Source: Lepeophtheirus salmonis
Lineage: Eukaryota; Arthropoda; Copepoda; Siphonostomatoida; Caligidae
Reading direction: 5' to 3'
Assembly (NCBI RefSeq): GCF_016086655.4
Contig: NC_052135.2
Span: 7,282,363 to 7,346,362, forward strand
Length of the DNA stretch: 64,000 nucleotides
The notes below the pieces were generated by a model that worked only from the letters and a program-made list of their open reading frames with translations, was not told the DNA's origin and searched no databases. Every line of letters begins with the position of its first letter. Position 1 is the first letter of the stretch. This document shows, piece by piece, positions 47,081 to 58,301 of the stretch. Made by a program: the position numbers and the translations under genes.

Positions 47081-48366
47081 TTTATTATATGCAAGATACA
47101 TGACAAATTAAGACCTTTTTACTATTTTATGTTTTTCAAAAGAGCATTTCATATTTAGTGCAAAATATCCACTTATTCTTAATACATATATTAATGATTT
47201 CTTTGCAATACCATATTTATTTGAAAATGTATTTTCTAAACTATTCAAAACAACTTTTAATCTATTTTTTTTTAATTAATCTTAGCAATTTTAAGCTTAA
47301 GTAAAGAAATCTCTTATGGATACACCTTATATATAGTTACCTTGATCTCTTCCAAGGGAACTTGAAATACATGAATAACTTGAACATTTCATGGAATCAT
47401 AACTTTATTGTTAGTTATATAAATTATTAGGAGTTGAGGATTGTATAACACTGATTTACTATGAATCCTGGGAGTTCTAAAATGGAAGTTCTTATCAGTT
47501 GACATCATCCTACAAATATAAGATTGGCCTAACACTATTATATAAATTAACTTTTGGATTACTAAAAAAAGAATCGGTAGTGTTATCTAATTTATACAAT
47601 GGCTTCTGAGATTTTAGGACTACCGTCGACTTTGGTGTTAATCTGCCTAAAGATATGATGACTCAAAATACTGAAACTATATACCTTGATTTTGCTGAAA
47701 AATATTAGGAATTGAATATTTCTTACCAGCAATATGTCAAAGGGATTCTGATGATGATCTTTCAAATTTAATTTGAACATTTCAAGTCAAAACGTGATTA
47801 ACAAACATTAGATTATAACGATAATTTATATTAAATAAAATGGCTGAAAGATAAAATACTAGCTTAGGATTGTAATTTTGATTTGAATTCTTGAGACATA
47901 ATTTCGATAATGATAGATTGTTTTAAAATTTCGAATCTACCTTTTATAGTTGATATACAAGGAGGCGGAAGAAGGCCCCTTGACTGAATGTATCTCTAAC
48001 CTTTTGAGAAGAGAGACTTGAGTACCAGTCCCTGAATAATATCCTCTTTATTTAATCTACCAGATTCTTCCCGCTGACGATGTTTACTTTGGACCTTGGT
48101 AAATATTTCTTCAAGTACACAACATGAAAGCAACACTATGGCGGAACTAACATCAGTAGGTGGTAGTATTTGAGTCTGTTAAGCATCTTTTGGAGTCAAT
48201 TGCAGTATTAATTTTCCTTTAGCAAAATATACTCATCAACGAATTGTAGAAAAGTGGAGAAAAGTGGCCACAGAGTGTAGGATTTTTCTAAAAAAATGGG
48301 CATTTTCTTATATACTCACCGAGGTGAATGCTTGCTATGTCAGCAGCAAGTTTCGGTGTTTGAAGA
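47081..48366. other. No gene recognised
   Basis: AT-rich. The frame 47592-47780 has no motif. Confidence 0.5.
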
Positions 48367-48460
48367 ATACCATATTGGGCGCCGTTATGAAACTCAGCAT
48401 ATTAACTAAAGGTAAATAAAATGATGATCCTAAGTTTCATAATGGCACCCAATATTGTAT
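48367..48460. mobile_element. 94 bp foldback element
   Basis: Arms 48367-48397 and 48430-48460 are reverse complements over 31 bases with about four mismatches (ATATTGGGCGCCGTTATGAA against TTCATAATGGCACCCAATAT), around a 32 bp loop. MITE-like or a snapback remnant. It lies just upstream of a mariner remnant. Confidence 0.75.
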
Positions 48461-48609
48461 TGTTTTAATAGATCACTCGTTATAATATTAGGGAAAAGGA
48501 TGCCTTCTAGAGGGCGTTCAAAAATTTGTATCTTTTTCATGAACTTATAATAAGCACGAGACAAAATAGACATGGAGGGGGGGGGACTTTAGGCCAATTT
48601 TAAGTCCCA

Positions 48610-48860
48610 TATTAAAGACCGATAAACAATAGTATACGGGATTTTGGAAGTGGAAAATGTTGCCTCCTTCATCAACTGACCTTACCCCTCTCGACTATGC
48701 TGTGTTGGGCGAAGTTGGTAAAAAAGCTTGTGCGACACCTCACAAAAATGTGGCATATCTCAAAGCTACAGTTGAGAGGGAGCGGGCCAATATGTTCAAA
48801 GATTTCGTATTTTCGTAAAGAAACCGTCTAAGACATTGCAGGCTGCAGGAGGGGGGGGGG
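48610..48860 (+). pseudogene. Mariner transposase C-terminal remnant
   Basis: One plus frame reads PPSSTDLTPLDYAVLGEVGK, then CATPHKNVAYLKATVERERA, the catalytic SPDLNPLDY block (here STDLTPLDY, with substitutions) and the following helices of a Tc1/mariner transposase. It stops after about 70 codons at FKDFVFS and runs into a G-rich tract. N-terminal parts are absent or unrecognisable. Confidence 0.75.
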
Positions 48861-49010
48861 CATTTTGAAAAATACTTTTTGATCTCACTTTTGTGGTGTT
48901 TGAGAATCATATTTCCAATTTGGTTCCCAAACTGTATATTATTAAAGCAAAGTGTTCAACGCCGAAGAACTCCGAGCAATTCCAGGTACTCTCACTATAT
49001 ATAAATATAT

Positions 49011-49140
49011 TAGTTTGGGGGAAAAGTAGTTTCGTATTTTTCGCTTTATTTCAATGCTATATGAGAAGTGTTACAATAAACGGATGTAAGCCAAGTACAC
49101 CCTCTTTTGTTTGTTACCAACTCTAAATCAAGTTTTCTAA
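49011..49140 (+). mobile_element. Solo mariner terminus
   Basis: TTAGTTTGGGGGAAAAGTAG with TTTCGTATTTTTCGC closely matches the left end of the element at 46338. No transposase follows. The frame 48893-49126 passes through it by chance. Confidence 0.55.
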
Positions 49141-50149
49141 AGCATCGCCACTTTTATATAGCATGGAATAGTTAGCAATACAGACCAACAATAGTCTCTA
49201 CTCGCCTGACAAGAATTTCAATAACGAAATAGCATTTGTAAATCCAAAATAAAACTGAACGAATCAAATAATCGTAATATAATTTTGACACATTTTAAAT
49301 ATTGTCTTCAATCAAACAACTTATAATTAGCTCGTATGGCACCCACTTAGTAATTTATTTATTTTTATAAAGATTACAGATTTTCTAGAGAGTAATATTC
49401 AAATATGCTGACAAGTAATGTAGGAGCTTAGAAGAGGATTCTTGAGTCAATAAGAAAGAAATTGGAAAGACATTCAAATGTTCCAATAAAATCTACAGAA
49501 GTTAAGGAGCCACTTATATTTTTTTAACACATAATCACTTAATAGTTCCTAAAAACTATTTATAAGCAATAGCAGAATAATCTATTAAGAAAAGAGAGGC
49601 ACATTATCTTTAATGTCTAGATTAACCTTCCAATTGTTTTCCAATTATAAAGGGACTCACAAGTAATAAAGAAATCACTAATCATGGGTTAGGCTGAAAG
49701 TGTACAGGTTATATAATTATCCATATAGACAATACATTTCTGCATTATATGCATCAAGGACGCTTATCAATGGAATAGTTTTCTCACAGTAGAAGACGAA
49801 GCCCATTTGATTTAAGGAGAAAAGGACTCAATAACTTCAATTAAGGAGCAGAGGATGGAGGATGAGGACTATCTATGTTTCTCACTGGATCTATCAGTTG
49901 ATTATTCTGTCGTTTTATGGAACTCCATAGTTCTTATATGTAGAAGTATAGGATGATCTCCTATAAGATATGGAAGAATTTATATATTCTTAAGCATAGA
50001 GGCAATGATTCACGAGGTCAGAAGTTACTTTCATTGACCTTGATGTTAAATACATTCGCACAATGCGAGATTTTTCCATTAAATAAGATGATATTCACAG
50101 AGTGAAGTACAAATACTAAGAGGAGAGATCCCTTTAACATGAAGTTTTT
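49141..50149. other. No gene recognised
   Basis: AT-rich; no motif. Confidence 0.5.
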
Positions 50150-50400
50150 GATGATTTATAGAACAAATAATTACTTTCCAATTCGAACTTGAAAGTTTCA
50201 TTGCTCAACAACTTGTTCAAAAAACCATAACATTCGTTAATTACTTTGGTCCTCTATCATATACTAACTGTACTTCTCAATAATAATTATAGGGGGTTAA
50301 AGGGTTCAGGGGGTAGTTGGCCTGGGGTTAAAGGACAAGGGGTAGTAGGTATGGGGTTAAAGGACGGGAATACTTTTTCCAGGGGAAGGAGCCCTATTCC
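50150..50400 (+). repeat. Repeat shared with 53783-54010
   Basis: TTATAGAAC, TTCGAACTTGAAAGTTT, ATTGCTC, CCTCTATCAT-TACTAACTG and a GGGTTAAAGG-rich tail recur in order at 53783-54010 in the same orientation. Confidence 0.7.
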
Positions 50401-50430
50401 CCCTCACTCTCCCCTATATATTTAATTCAT

Positions 50431-51155
50431 AGCTTCCAAAGTTTTCGGAATGTCGTTTCCACTCCTGCAGCTTACGATTCCGCATTAATCAGAGAAAAGA
50501 CAAAGTCCTTATACTGGAAGTCCACGTAAAATATCTAGTCATGTCCAAGTCCTTGAATATTTTCATTGAATCCTCAGATTTCATTCAAGGTCACTTCCCA
50601 AGTCCATAACTATAATATGGGGTCCATAGTGTTTTCTTGTTATCTTGAGAGCACAATATAATAGCTTTGGAGTCAAAGTTGAGTTGCAAGGCCTAGCTAT
50701 GGAGTCTAAGTCTAGTCTTAAGTCTTTGATTGTGAGATCGTCGTCAAAATATGGACTCAACTCCAAGTCGAGTCGCAAGCCTTGATTCCAAGTTGCCTAC
50801 TTTGGCAATAATTAACCATTATATTTTAAATTATACATTTATTATTATATATTAATTATTATAATAACAATTAATAAATCATAAATAAATGTATAGTTAA
50901 TTAAAACTCCTCTTTAGCTTTCAAAAAGTTACACATGATCAGGTCAAGAGAAGTATGATACATCACTAATACTTACGTCACTAAGTTAAATTAATAATTA
51001 TGTTTGTATGGTTGTTAAAAGAAAGAATGTTTGGTGGTATGATTGCTATTTGTTGTACAGGGTGGAGAGGCAAGGGATAAATGGCTCGAGGGTAAAAGGA
51101 GGTATTTGGTGGGAGATTAAAGGACAAGGGGTCGGACGATAAGAGCCCTACTACC
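50431..51155 (+). repeat. Left arm of a large inverted repeat
   Basis: Reverse complement of 52277-52795: e.g. AGCTTCCAAAG then GGAATGTCGTTTC, TTTGGCAATAATTAAC, AAACTCCTCTTTA, TGATCAGGT, CATCACTAATACTTACGT, GTATGGTTGTT. This arm carries about 240 bp (about 50556-50800) that the other lacks, rich in AAGTCC/GACTC words. The frame 50581-50778 lies in that extra piece and is not a gene. Confidence 0.8.
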
Positions 51156-52276
51156 TATTTATATGGTCTACAAATTTTTGGCTTTAAACTAGGGTTATTC
51201 GAAAATATGTAGTTTCTTCGAAAAAAAGGTAATTTCTGGTTAATTTACGATAAGTAAACCATCTTTCTGGCAAAATTAGAAGTTTACTACTTTGATAACT
51301 TTATGTATGTTTATTTTGATTTTTCTTCGCTATTGAATAAAAGGGTTTAGTGTAGGGATTGAGTAGACTTTCTTAAGAATGATACGGAAATTGTAGCTAA
51401 CTTCAATATGAATGGTAAAATTGGTTGTTGGATTTCAGTTTTCTTGGAAGATATAGATTTATAGTGTCGTAAAGCTATTTTTGTTTACAAAAGGTGGGTA
51501 TATAGGAGGGTCAGCAACAATACAGATATCATGGGTTCTACCTTTTATTGGATATAAACATTCCTTCACCGACATCTCCCATTCCAAAGATGGTTCATAA
51601 CACTTGATGATTTCTTATGAGCCTTCGCAGAATCCCTCTAGTCTTGGAGAGTAAGTGGAGAGTGTCTTTTAATTTTAGGACACTCCATTGCAGGGATTAC
51701 TTTTTTTAATTTTGGCTTTGTTTCATAAAAAACTTCTATAGATGAATGCTCCATAAATGATCATTATGTCCAAGTAGATCGATCAAATTGAAATTCAAGG
51801 ACCTCCAAGCAACTGCCAAATCGATAACTGATAGGACACCAAATTTCTTGGAGTTTTATAGTCTTTTTCGTAGCTAATTTTTTTTTTTTTTTTACTTAAT
51901 ACCAAAAATTACTTACAATTTCACAAATTATCGTTAAAAATATCAACTTGAAAACTTTGTTGTCCACCATAATTCCCGGAAAAATATTTCTCGATATAAC
52001 TCGTAAACCGGATATTGAATGGAGAGCAATTGTCTCAAATACAGCTCTCTACACATTTTTTATGATGGGAACTATTCTATCTAATGAAGCTATTTAAAAA
52101 TTATCCACAGCAAGGAGTGCTGCTCATTGTATCCTTTGGTCTGGAACACCTACATATGAGTCCAATACAACGATTGATACCGTTCATCAGAACACATCAA
52201 AAAAAATATTTCTTCCAAAATACAGAGGGACTCCGTTTCCTGGAGGATCTAGCCTTACGCGATGATATTATGGTTG
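51156..52276. other. Spacer between inverted-repeat arms
   Basis: About 1.1 kb, AT-rich, no recognisable gene. The plus frame 52084-52398 starts here (SFGLEHLHMSPIQRLIPFIR) and runs into the right arm; no domain recognised. Confidence 0.45.
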
Positions 52277-52795
52277 TAGGGCTCTTACTCCCCGTCCTTC
52301 AACCCCCGATTAATTACCTCCTTTTACCCCCAAGGTTTTCACCCCTCAGGCCATCGACCCCCAGAACCATCTACCCCCAACATTTTGCTCCCCCCTGACA
52401 ACAAATAGCAACAATACGACCAAACATTCAATCTTTGAACAACCATACGAACGTAATTATTAATTTGACTTAATTACGTAAGTATTAGTGATGCATCGGA
52501 CTTCTGTTAACCTGATCACTTGTCACCCCTTGAAACTTAAAGAGGAGTTTAAATTAACTACACATTTATTTATAATTTATTAAGTTTTATTATAATAATT
52601 AATAATATAATAATAAACGTATAATTAAATATATATAATAGTTAATTATTGCCAAAGATGAGAACTTGGACATGACTTGATATTTTACGTGGACTTGTAG
52701 TATAAGGATTTTGTCCCTACTCTGATTAATACGGTGTCGTAAGCTGTAGGAGTAGAAACGACATTCCAAAATCTTTGGAAGCTATGGGTTACATA
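52277..52795 (-). repeat. Right arm of a large inverted repeat
   Basis: Inverted partner of 50431-51155, visually well over 80 percent alike where aligned, but without the 240 bp insertion. Begins with a C-rich block (complement of the GGGTTAAAGGG-type tail). Confidence 0.8.
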
Positions 52796-53782
52796 TATAT
52801 ATATAAATGATATGACACCTACTAGAATTCAAGTGTGGGCTCATTACATTTTTGAATAAGGACTTTGAAGAAGAACCTATCCATCAACAAATCCTATCGT
52901 CTTACATGCCATGGACTAATAAAAAGAAGCAAAATAAAAAATATATGTAGTTCCATTTATATCTGTACCCGAAACACACACCTCAATCTTGCTAAAGGTG
53001 AAATACGAATCTATAATACGAAAAATATCTTCAGAAGCAAGAAACAGGAGATAATTGAAATTATTAAATGAACAAATAGACTCGTTTCACTCCTTCCATC
53101 AACTGAATAATTTGTCAGATATCCAATTAAGATTGTTTTTAGAGCAAGAAGTCACTTTTTATCCTTATCTAAATCATAAGAAGCTTCCAGTTTTAAAGCT
53201 TGTGTATATTATAAATTTATATAATTGTCAATTAATACTTAGGACCTTCAAATTTTCTAATATATGGGGGGTACAAAGACGGTTATTCTAAGTTATACGT
53301 CTCTTCTAATATTCGTAATATGAAGTTTTAATATATCTCATGAAATACGAAATAATAATTATATGCAGTATTTTGAATCTTTCCATTACAAATATACCGT
53401 TGATATTACTTGAGAAGATTTTGGATGATCCTATTTGATTTGTGTGATATTGAAACACATATATTAAAAATAAAATATAATGAACCTATTTATTTTGGAT
53501 ATGCATGACTCCATTTCACCGCATTTAAGGAGTTATCAAAAATCCCTTCTCAGACATTTATTAATAACATCATGTGTATACTCGTTCAATATAATCTATC
53601 CCTAAATTCATCGTATAAATAAACTACTAAAACCCAATGTTTTGGCAATTTTTTGTCATGGGTTTAAGGAAATTAGAATAGAAATATTCAAATATTTATT
53701 GCATCTTATATGGCATGCCTATGGCAAAACAATCAGGCTAAGTATCTATTCTAATTGAAATTTTTATTTCTTTTAGTATTTT
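52796..53782. other. No gene recognised
   Basis: TA microsatellite at 52794-52804, then AT-rich sequence. Frames 52865-53071 and 53055-53291 lack motifs. Confidence 0.5.
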
Positions 53783-54010
53783 AATTTTGATAATTTATAG
53801 AACTCATAATTACTTTTCGATTCGAACTTGAAAGTTTTATTGCTCGACAACCGCTCAAACATCAATAACATTCATTTATTACTTAGCCCTCTATCATTTA
53901 CTAACTGAACTTATCAATAATAAAAATAGAAAAGGAATGGGTAAAGGGTACAAGAGGGTAGTTGGTTGGGGGATATAGGACGAGGGGTAGTTTGATGGGG
54001 GGGTAGGTGG
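53783..54010 (+). repeat. Repeat shared with 50150-50400
   Basis: Same ordered words as 50150-50400, ending in a G-rich tail (GGGTAGTTGGTTGGGGGATA). Confidence 0.7.
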
Positions 54011-54061
54011 TATGTTCCCGATATTATAACAGTTCATGATCTTGATAAATAACCCTGGCAT

Positions 54062-54369
54062 TTGAAAATGTGTTATGAGCAACAGTTAGGACGTGGTGTT
54101 AATAAGCTATGCGACTATTATATTAATCTTTTAGACTTACCTAAGCCCTACATAAGAAAATTCAAGGCTTGCTGCTCCACATTAACGATGACAAGTGGTT
54201 TACAGGACAACTTCAAATATCGGCAAATCTTATTCTTTACGACGCTCTATGGAAAGACTGTGGGGGAACTTTTAATTATGACATTCATGCCTTTGTTGAT
54301 TGTCTTCATGTTCGGGTTTTAAAGGGTTGTCATATTGAATGTCAACGGGCAATAAAACATAAAATCTAA
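54062..54369 (+). pseudogene. Unrecognised coding-like segment, frameshifted
   Basis: Frame 1 (54062 to about 54162) reads EQQLGRGVNKLCDYYINLLD, LPKPYIRKFK. A second frame then takes over and runs to 54369: HINDDKWFTGQLQISANLIL, YDALWKDCGG, HAFVDCLHVRVLKGCHIECQ, ending in a stop. The spacing of W, Y-x-x-x-W-x-D-C and paired Cys loosely recalls the N-terminal repeats of prolyl-3-hydroxylase/CRTAP proteins, but this is a weak impression. The two frames probably represent one ancestral coding stretch with an indel. No splice sites or start context were established. Confidence 0.3.
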
Positions 54370-54425
54370 TTTAACAAAAGCGATGATATTGTTGATGATA
54401 AAATCTTTTTTTTTCGGTATGATAC

Positions 54426-54605
54426 ATTAAATTGAAAATTCTAGCAGTAGTGACGTCATAGACCGTGAGTGGTTGCATGTTTTGTCACAATCTGCCTGTC
54501 TTGCCCAGTAATCGGAACAATACATCATATTGAAAATTTTAGCAAGCCCGATTACATGATGGTCTATCCTTGTATTTCTATTAACCTTGCCTCTAATCAT
54601 GTTTT
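54426..54605 (+). repeat. Repeat with TGACGTCA word, copy 2
   Basis: Matches 46082-46255: AATTGAAAATT, AGTGACGTCATAGAC, TTTTGTCACAATCTGCCTG, GCCCAGTAATCGG, TAGCAAGCCCGATTACAT. Exact TGACGTCA at 54451-54458. Confidence 0.75.
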
Positions 54606-55299
54606 ATTAATTGTCCGAATTTTTTTATTGCCGACTATCAGCAAGTACAGAAATGTTCTTCGGGAGGGGAATGATTTTAAACTAAAATATTTATTTATGT
54701 TACATAACTCAATTCCTCTACCTACATATTTTATATTATAATATAAGTGTTCATGAGCCTAAATAAATATATATATATATCAGCTTGAAGAGGAGTAACA
54801 AGTAAACACGTATAACTTTTGGTGCAATACAGGTATTCCCTAGGACTACATGAATTAATTATTAGGGTACTTCATTTTCTTGACTTATCCCACATATTTA
54901 AAGTAATCGAATTAAAAGACTTAACAGCATACTTCAGGTAGATAAAATGTCATTTTTTTCACATATCCATGACTGTTTTACTTTTCCACTTATCTTGAAA
55001 AGAGGGCATTATTTTTGAAAAAAATATTTTATGGACTTAAAACTTCTGTCTTTTCTGCATAAATTTCAAGAATATTTTTCGAGAGTATGTTTTCAAGATT
55101 TGCGTCATATTTTAATGGATGTTCAAGTTTGAAGTGGAGTACCATTAAAATTAAAGTCAAGTAATCTCCATAATATAAGCATATTAAAAAAGAAGTTGAA
55201 ATTTTAACACCAATGATTATTTTCATTTTGTTGGATATATTACATTAAAAGGTCGATTGCATAAAATAAAAAGTATTGCAGGAGATGGGTCTTTTTTTA
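54606..55299. other. No gene recognised
   Basis: AT-rich with a TA microsatellite near 54765-54780. The frame 55029-55226 has no motif. Confidence 0.5.
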
Positions 55300-57560
55300 A
55301 ATACATTTTTGAGTTCCAAATTAGAACCATGTTCTAGTTCTCGATAGGATAACACCAACCATTCGAATAATCTAGTCTCCAAAAACCTTTCTGTAAAGGT
55401 TCTGGATTATTTATTTGTAGATCAAAAGCTTTAGAAAATCAGTTGCCATTAGTGATACATTATAATCTGATTCTAATAGGGTTTGCATGGCAAAAACCAT
55501 ATTGTCAATTATTTTGTCTTTAAAAAACCCTACATGGCAGTATGCACTATTTTTTTTAAACTAAACTAAACCTATTAGCAAGAACGTATCAAAATATTTT
55601 ATATATTACATTTTGCATTGTTAAATGATGTAGGTTATTTAAATATCTAAGATCTTTATTGGGTTTTTGGAGTTAAAACAATATTTCAGTCAGATGTAAA
55701 TCTAGGAAAATATCCACTTGGCATAACCTTCTCATAAAAACAAAGAAGAATTGGAGCCAATTGGTTTGAATATTTTTTATAAATTATAAATCCAACGGGA
55801 CAGGTGCTTTATTTAACTCAGCGTTATTGGCAATAACTTCAACACCCATATGACATTCAATGATATTGTTGTCTTATTCAGACACATTGAGGGAACTATG
55901 AATTTCGCTAATATAGTCATTCTAAAAGTATGTATTGTTAATATCATATCAAAAGCATTTATTATTTTTTCCACAATCAAAAAACCATGCAGTTTCGAAT
56001 AAAAAAAAATCAATTTCAGCACATAAAATTTTTGGATATTCATAAATTTCACAATCCCTTTTAAATATTGATATATTTTTTGTACTCTGTCGTTGTACAA
56101 ATTGTAATCTTGAGTGTCATAAGGCCTCAATGTTGTTCAGTTTTAGCCTTACTCTGTACAATCAATAAGTATTTTTCTCTTAACATAAGAGCAAGTTTAA
56201 TTTTTTTCTTATATGGACAGTTCTTTATTAGCAATGTTCTCCTAAGTATTTTGACTACTAATTATTTCTTGTGTTCTTCTAAGTCATTGCTTCTTCTCAC
56301 TCGAACTTTTTTGCACATTTTTTTTAATGTCTCTTTACAGAGGTGTACGCATGATTATATAATATATACTAGGACTAATGAATAAACATTTTATCTATTC
56401 CGATTATATATATATATAAATATATATGGATTTTTTTAAGGGGAAGCTTGGATATATTTTTTTTTAAATAAAAAAAATTTGAATTTTTTTTTCAAAATCC
56501 ATAGCTATTCACCAAAAATTTCAAATTTTAAATTAGTTGAAAAAAATTCAAATATTAAATTTATTAGAAAAATAATTTCACATATTAATATATTATATTT
56601 TTTCATCTTGACCTACAAAAATTCTAGTAAAAAACAAAAATTCCTTGATGGGGGGGGGGTTACATTGGTGCATTCAATTATATCAATAATTTCGTTATTA
56701 ACATAACGGTCATCTAATAGGATAGAGATAATTTGCTTCCATGACTTTTTATTTTTAATCTCCTTTGAAAAAGTGTCAATTTGGACAAAAATGCCTTTAT
56801 GGTCAGATTGTTGTGTTTCTATCACCCTGTATGACTTCAAAGATTATTTTAAGAAACTTTTGTATAGAACAAGATCTATACGGGAGGACATAGGCCTAGA
56901 AAATGTGTCTAAGAAGGAGAAAGTAGGATGTAATTACGAGCTTTGTTACCATCGTGGAGAAAACCATAGGATGCTATAATTGAGTTAAGAGCTTCAGTAG
57001 CTCTAGGATGGGAGTTTGGTATTCCCGTAGTTGAATCCCTAATGACTTTAAACTTGGCATTAAAATCCCCGGCTATTATAATAGGACTGCTTGATATTAT
57101 GTACAAGAGTTTGGATCTAAAAAATTCAGGATCCTCATTATTTGCACCATTTATTCCTATAATGTCAGTATGAGTGTCTGAGAATTTGCTTGCTGCCTTG
57201 ATAAACCTATATTGGCTGTTATTCTAGACTTGAGCAAATCTTATTTTTGATCAAGATAGTAACGCCTCTTTTCGGATTCACCAATGTGTCCAACATCTTG
57301 GGATTCACGAAGTTACTATATAAAGATGAATAACAACCCCGTAAAACAAAATTATATTATATATGTCATTGAGTAGCATACAATACAATTGTATCAGGGA
57401 TATCCAGGAACTTTAATTGTTGGGATAGATTATATCTCCGTTTGAGACTATGTAGAAAGTTTACATTTAAAAAGAATATTGAAACTATGTTTTCTTTAAT
57501 TGTTTTTGAGATTGAATAACTTCATTTTGCATCTGATGAGTTTCTGACTGCTTTTCGGAT
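55300..57560 (-). pseudogene. Decayed LINE (endonuclease to RT), CR1/Jockey-like
   Basis: Minus-strand fragments in the correct order. About 57200-56909 holds the AP-endonuclease part with SPIIIAGDFNAKF, and 56840-56650 its end (SDHKGIFVQI) plus the linker to RT. About 55513-55420 reads MVFAMQTLLESDYNVSLMAT, then DFLK with a one-base shift into SKAFDLQINN, the first RT motif (DFxKAFD). Later RT blocks and the 3' end are absent. Frames are broken in several places, so it is inactive. Open frames at 55813-56385 and 56479-56979 on the plus strand are antisense shadows. LINE identity follows from the endonuclease and RT motifs; the clade is only a guess. Confidence 0.75.
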
Positions 57561-57967
57561 TAGATCCAGACCTTGATCTCGTCGATAAAACATTTTTCAT
57601 CGAGATAACTATAGAAGATTTTCTAGATTTTTTAAGGGACTTCAGGCACTATGAAGCGAATCAAACATAACAATATCAAACGTAAAAACTTTTTTACACG
57701 TGTTATCAACATTTCATGAGCTTTTCATATTGACTTTATTTGTTATAAGATTCACAACCAATTTCAATGCAAATGAAATTAACGAACCCCATCCAAATAC
57801 AAAATAAAGGTTTCGGAATATAACCCAGACAATAATAAGTATACATTAAAGATGGTGCTTTTTTAGTAATACAGATAACTACTAGCATAAAATAAATAAC
57901 TCATTTTTAAATATATTTAAGTAACTCGCTCATTACATACATATACTACAGCAAATATTAAAATTTA
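57561..57967. other. No gene recognised
   Basis: AT-rich; between the LINE and the TIR element. Confidence 0.5.
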
Positions 57968-58146
57968 ATGGTGTGTCGGTGGTCCAGTCTTAGGACTGTC
58001 AGTACTCGAACTGATTAAACAATAAAGAAATAAAGTTGAGTGACGTCATCAAGGATCGGACATCATAAGTTTTTAGGACTGAACTCGACCGGACCAAGAC
58101 TGGGGCTGCAGTCTTAAGTCCTAAATAAGGACGGACACAACACTAA
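57968..58146. mobile_element. TTAGTGTTGTGT TIR element, short copy
   Basis: Left end TGGTGTGTCGGTGGTCC (worn), right end AAGGACGGACACAACACTAA (58127-58146). The interior has CAGTCTTAGGACTGTCAGTA and an exact TGACGTCA at 58041-58048. It lies about 155 bp beyond the SNX25 stop codon and could fall in its 3'UTR. Confidence 0.8.
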
Positions 58147-58301
58147 TTACAATAATACAGATCAACTCATTGGAGGTATTAAACGATCAACAATAACTAA
58201 TAAATTTATAAACGACGCTTGTTCAACCACTGACATGCTACTTGGTTGAGACATTTCTTTGGTTCTGACTAGATGAAAAGTGCGGTCGGTGAGAATTGCA
58301 C

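Noticed and set aside
48851..48860. G runs of 9 or more (also near 25854, 48579, 56651) as G-quadruplex sites
   Set aside because: Single homopolymer runs without the four-tract arrangement; may also be sequence-length uncertain.
52794..52804. TA microsatellites here and at 32883, 46763, 54765 and 56409 as origins or promoters
   Set aside because: Simple (TA)n runs are expected in DNA this AT-rich; nothing links them to function.
56068..56385. 105-codon plus-strand frame
   Set aside because: Hydrophobic because of T-rich sequence, antisense to the LINE remnant.
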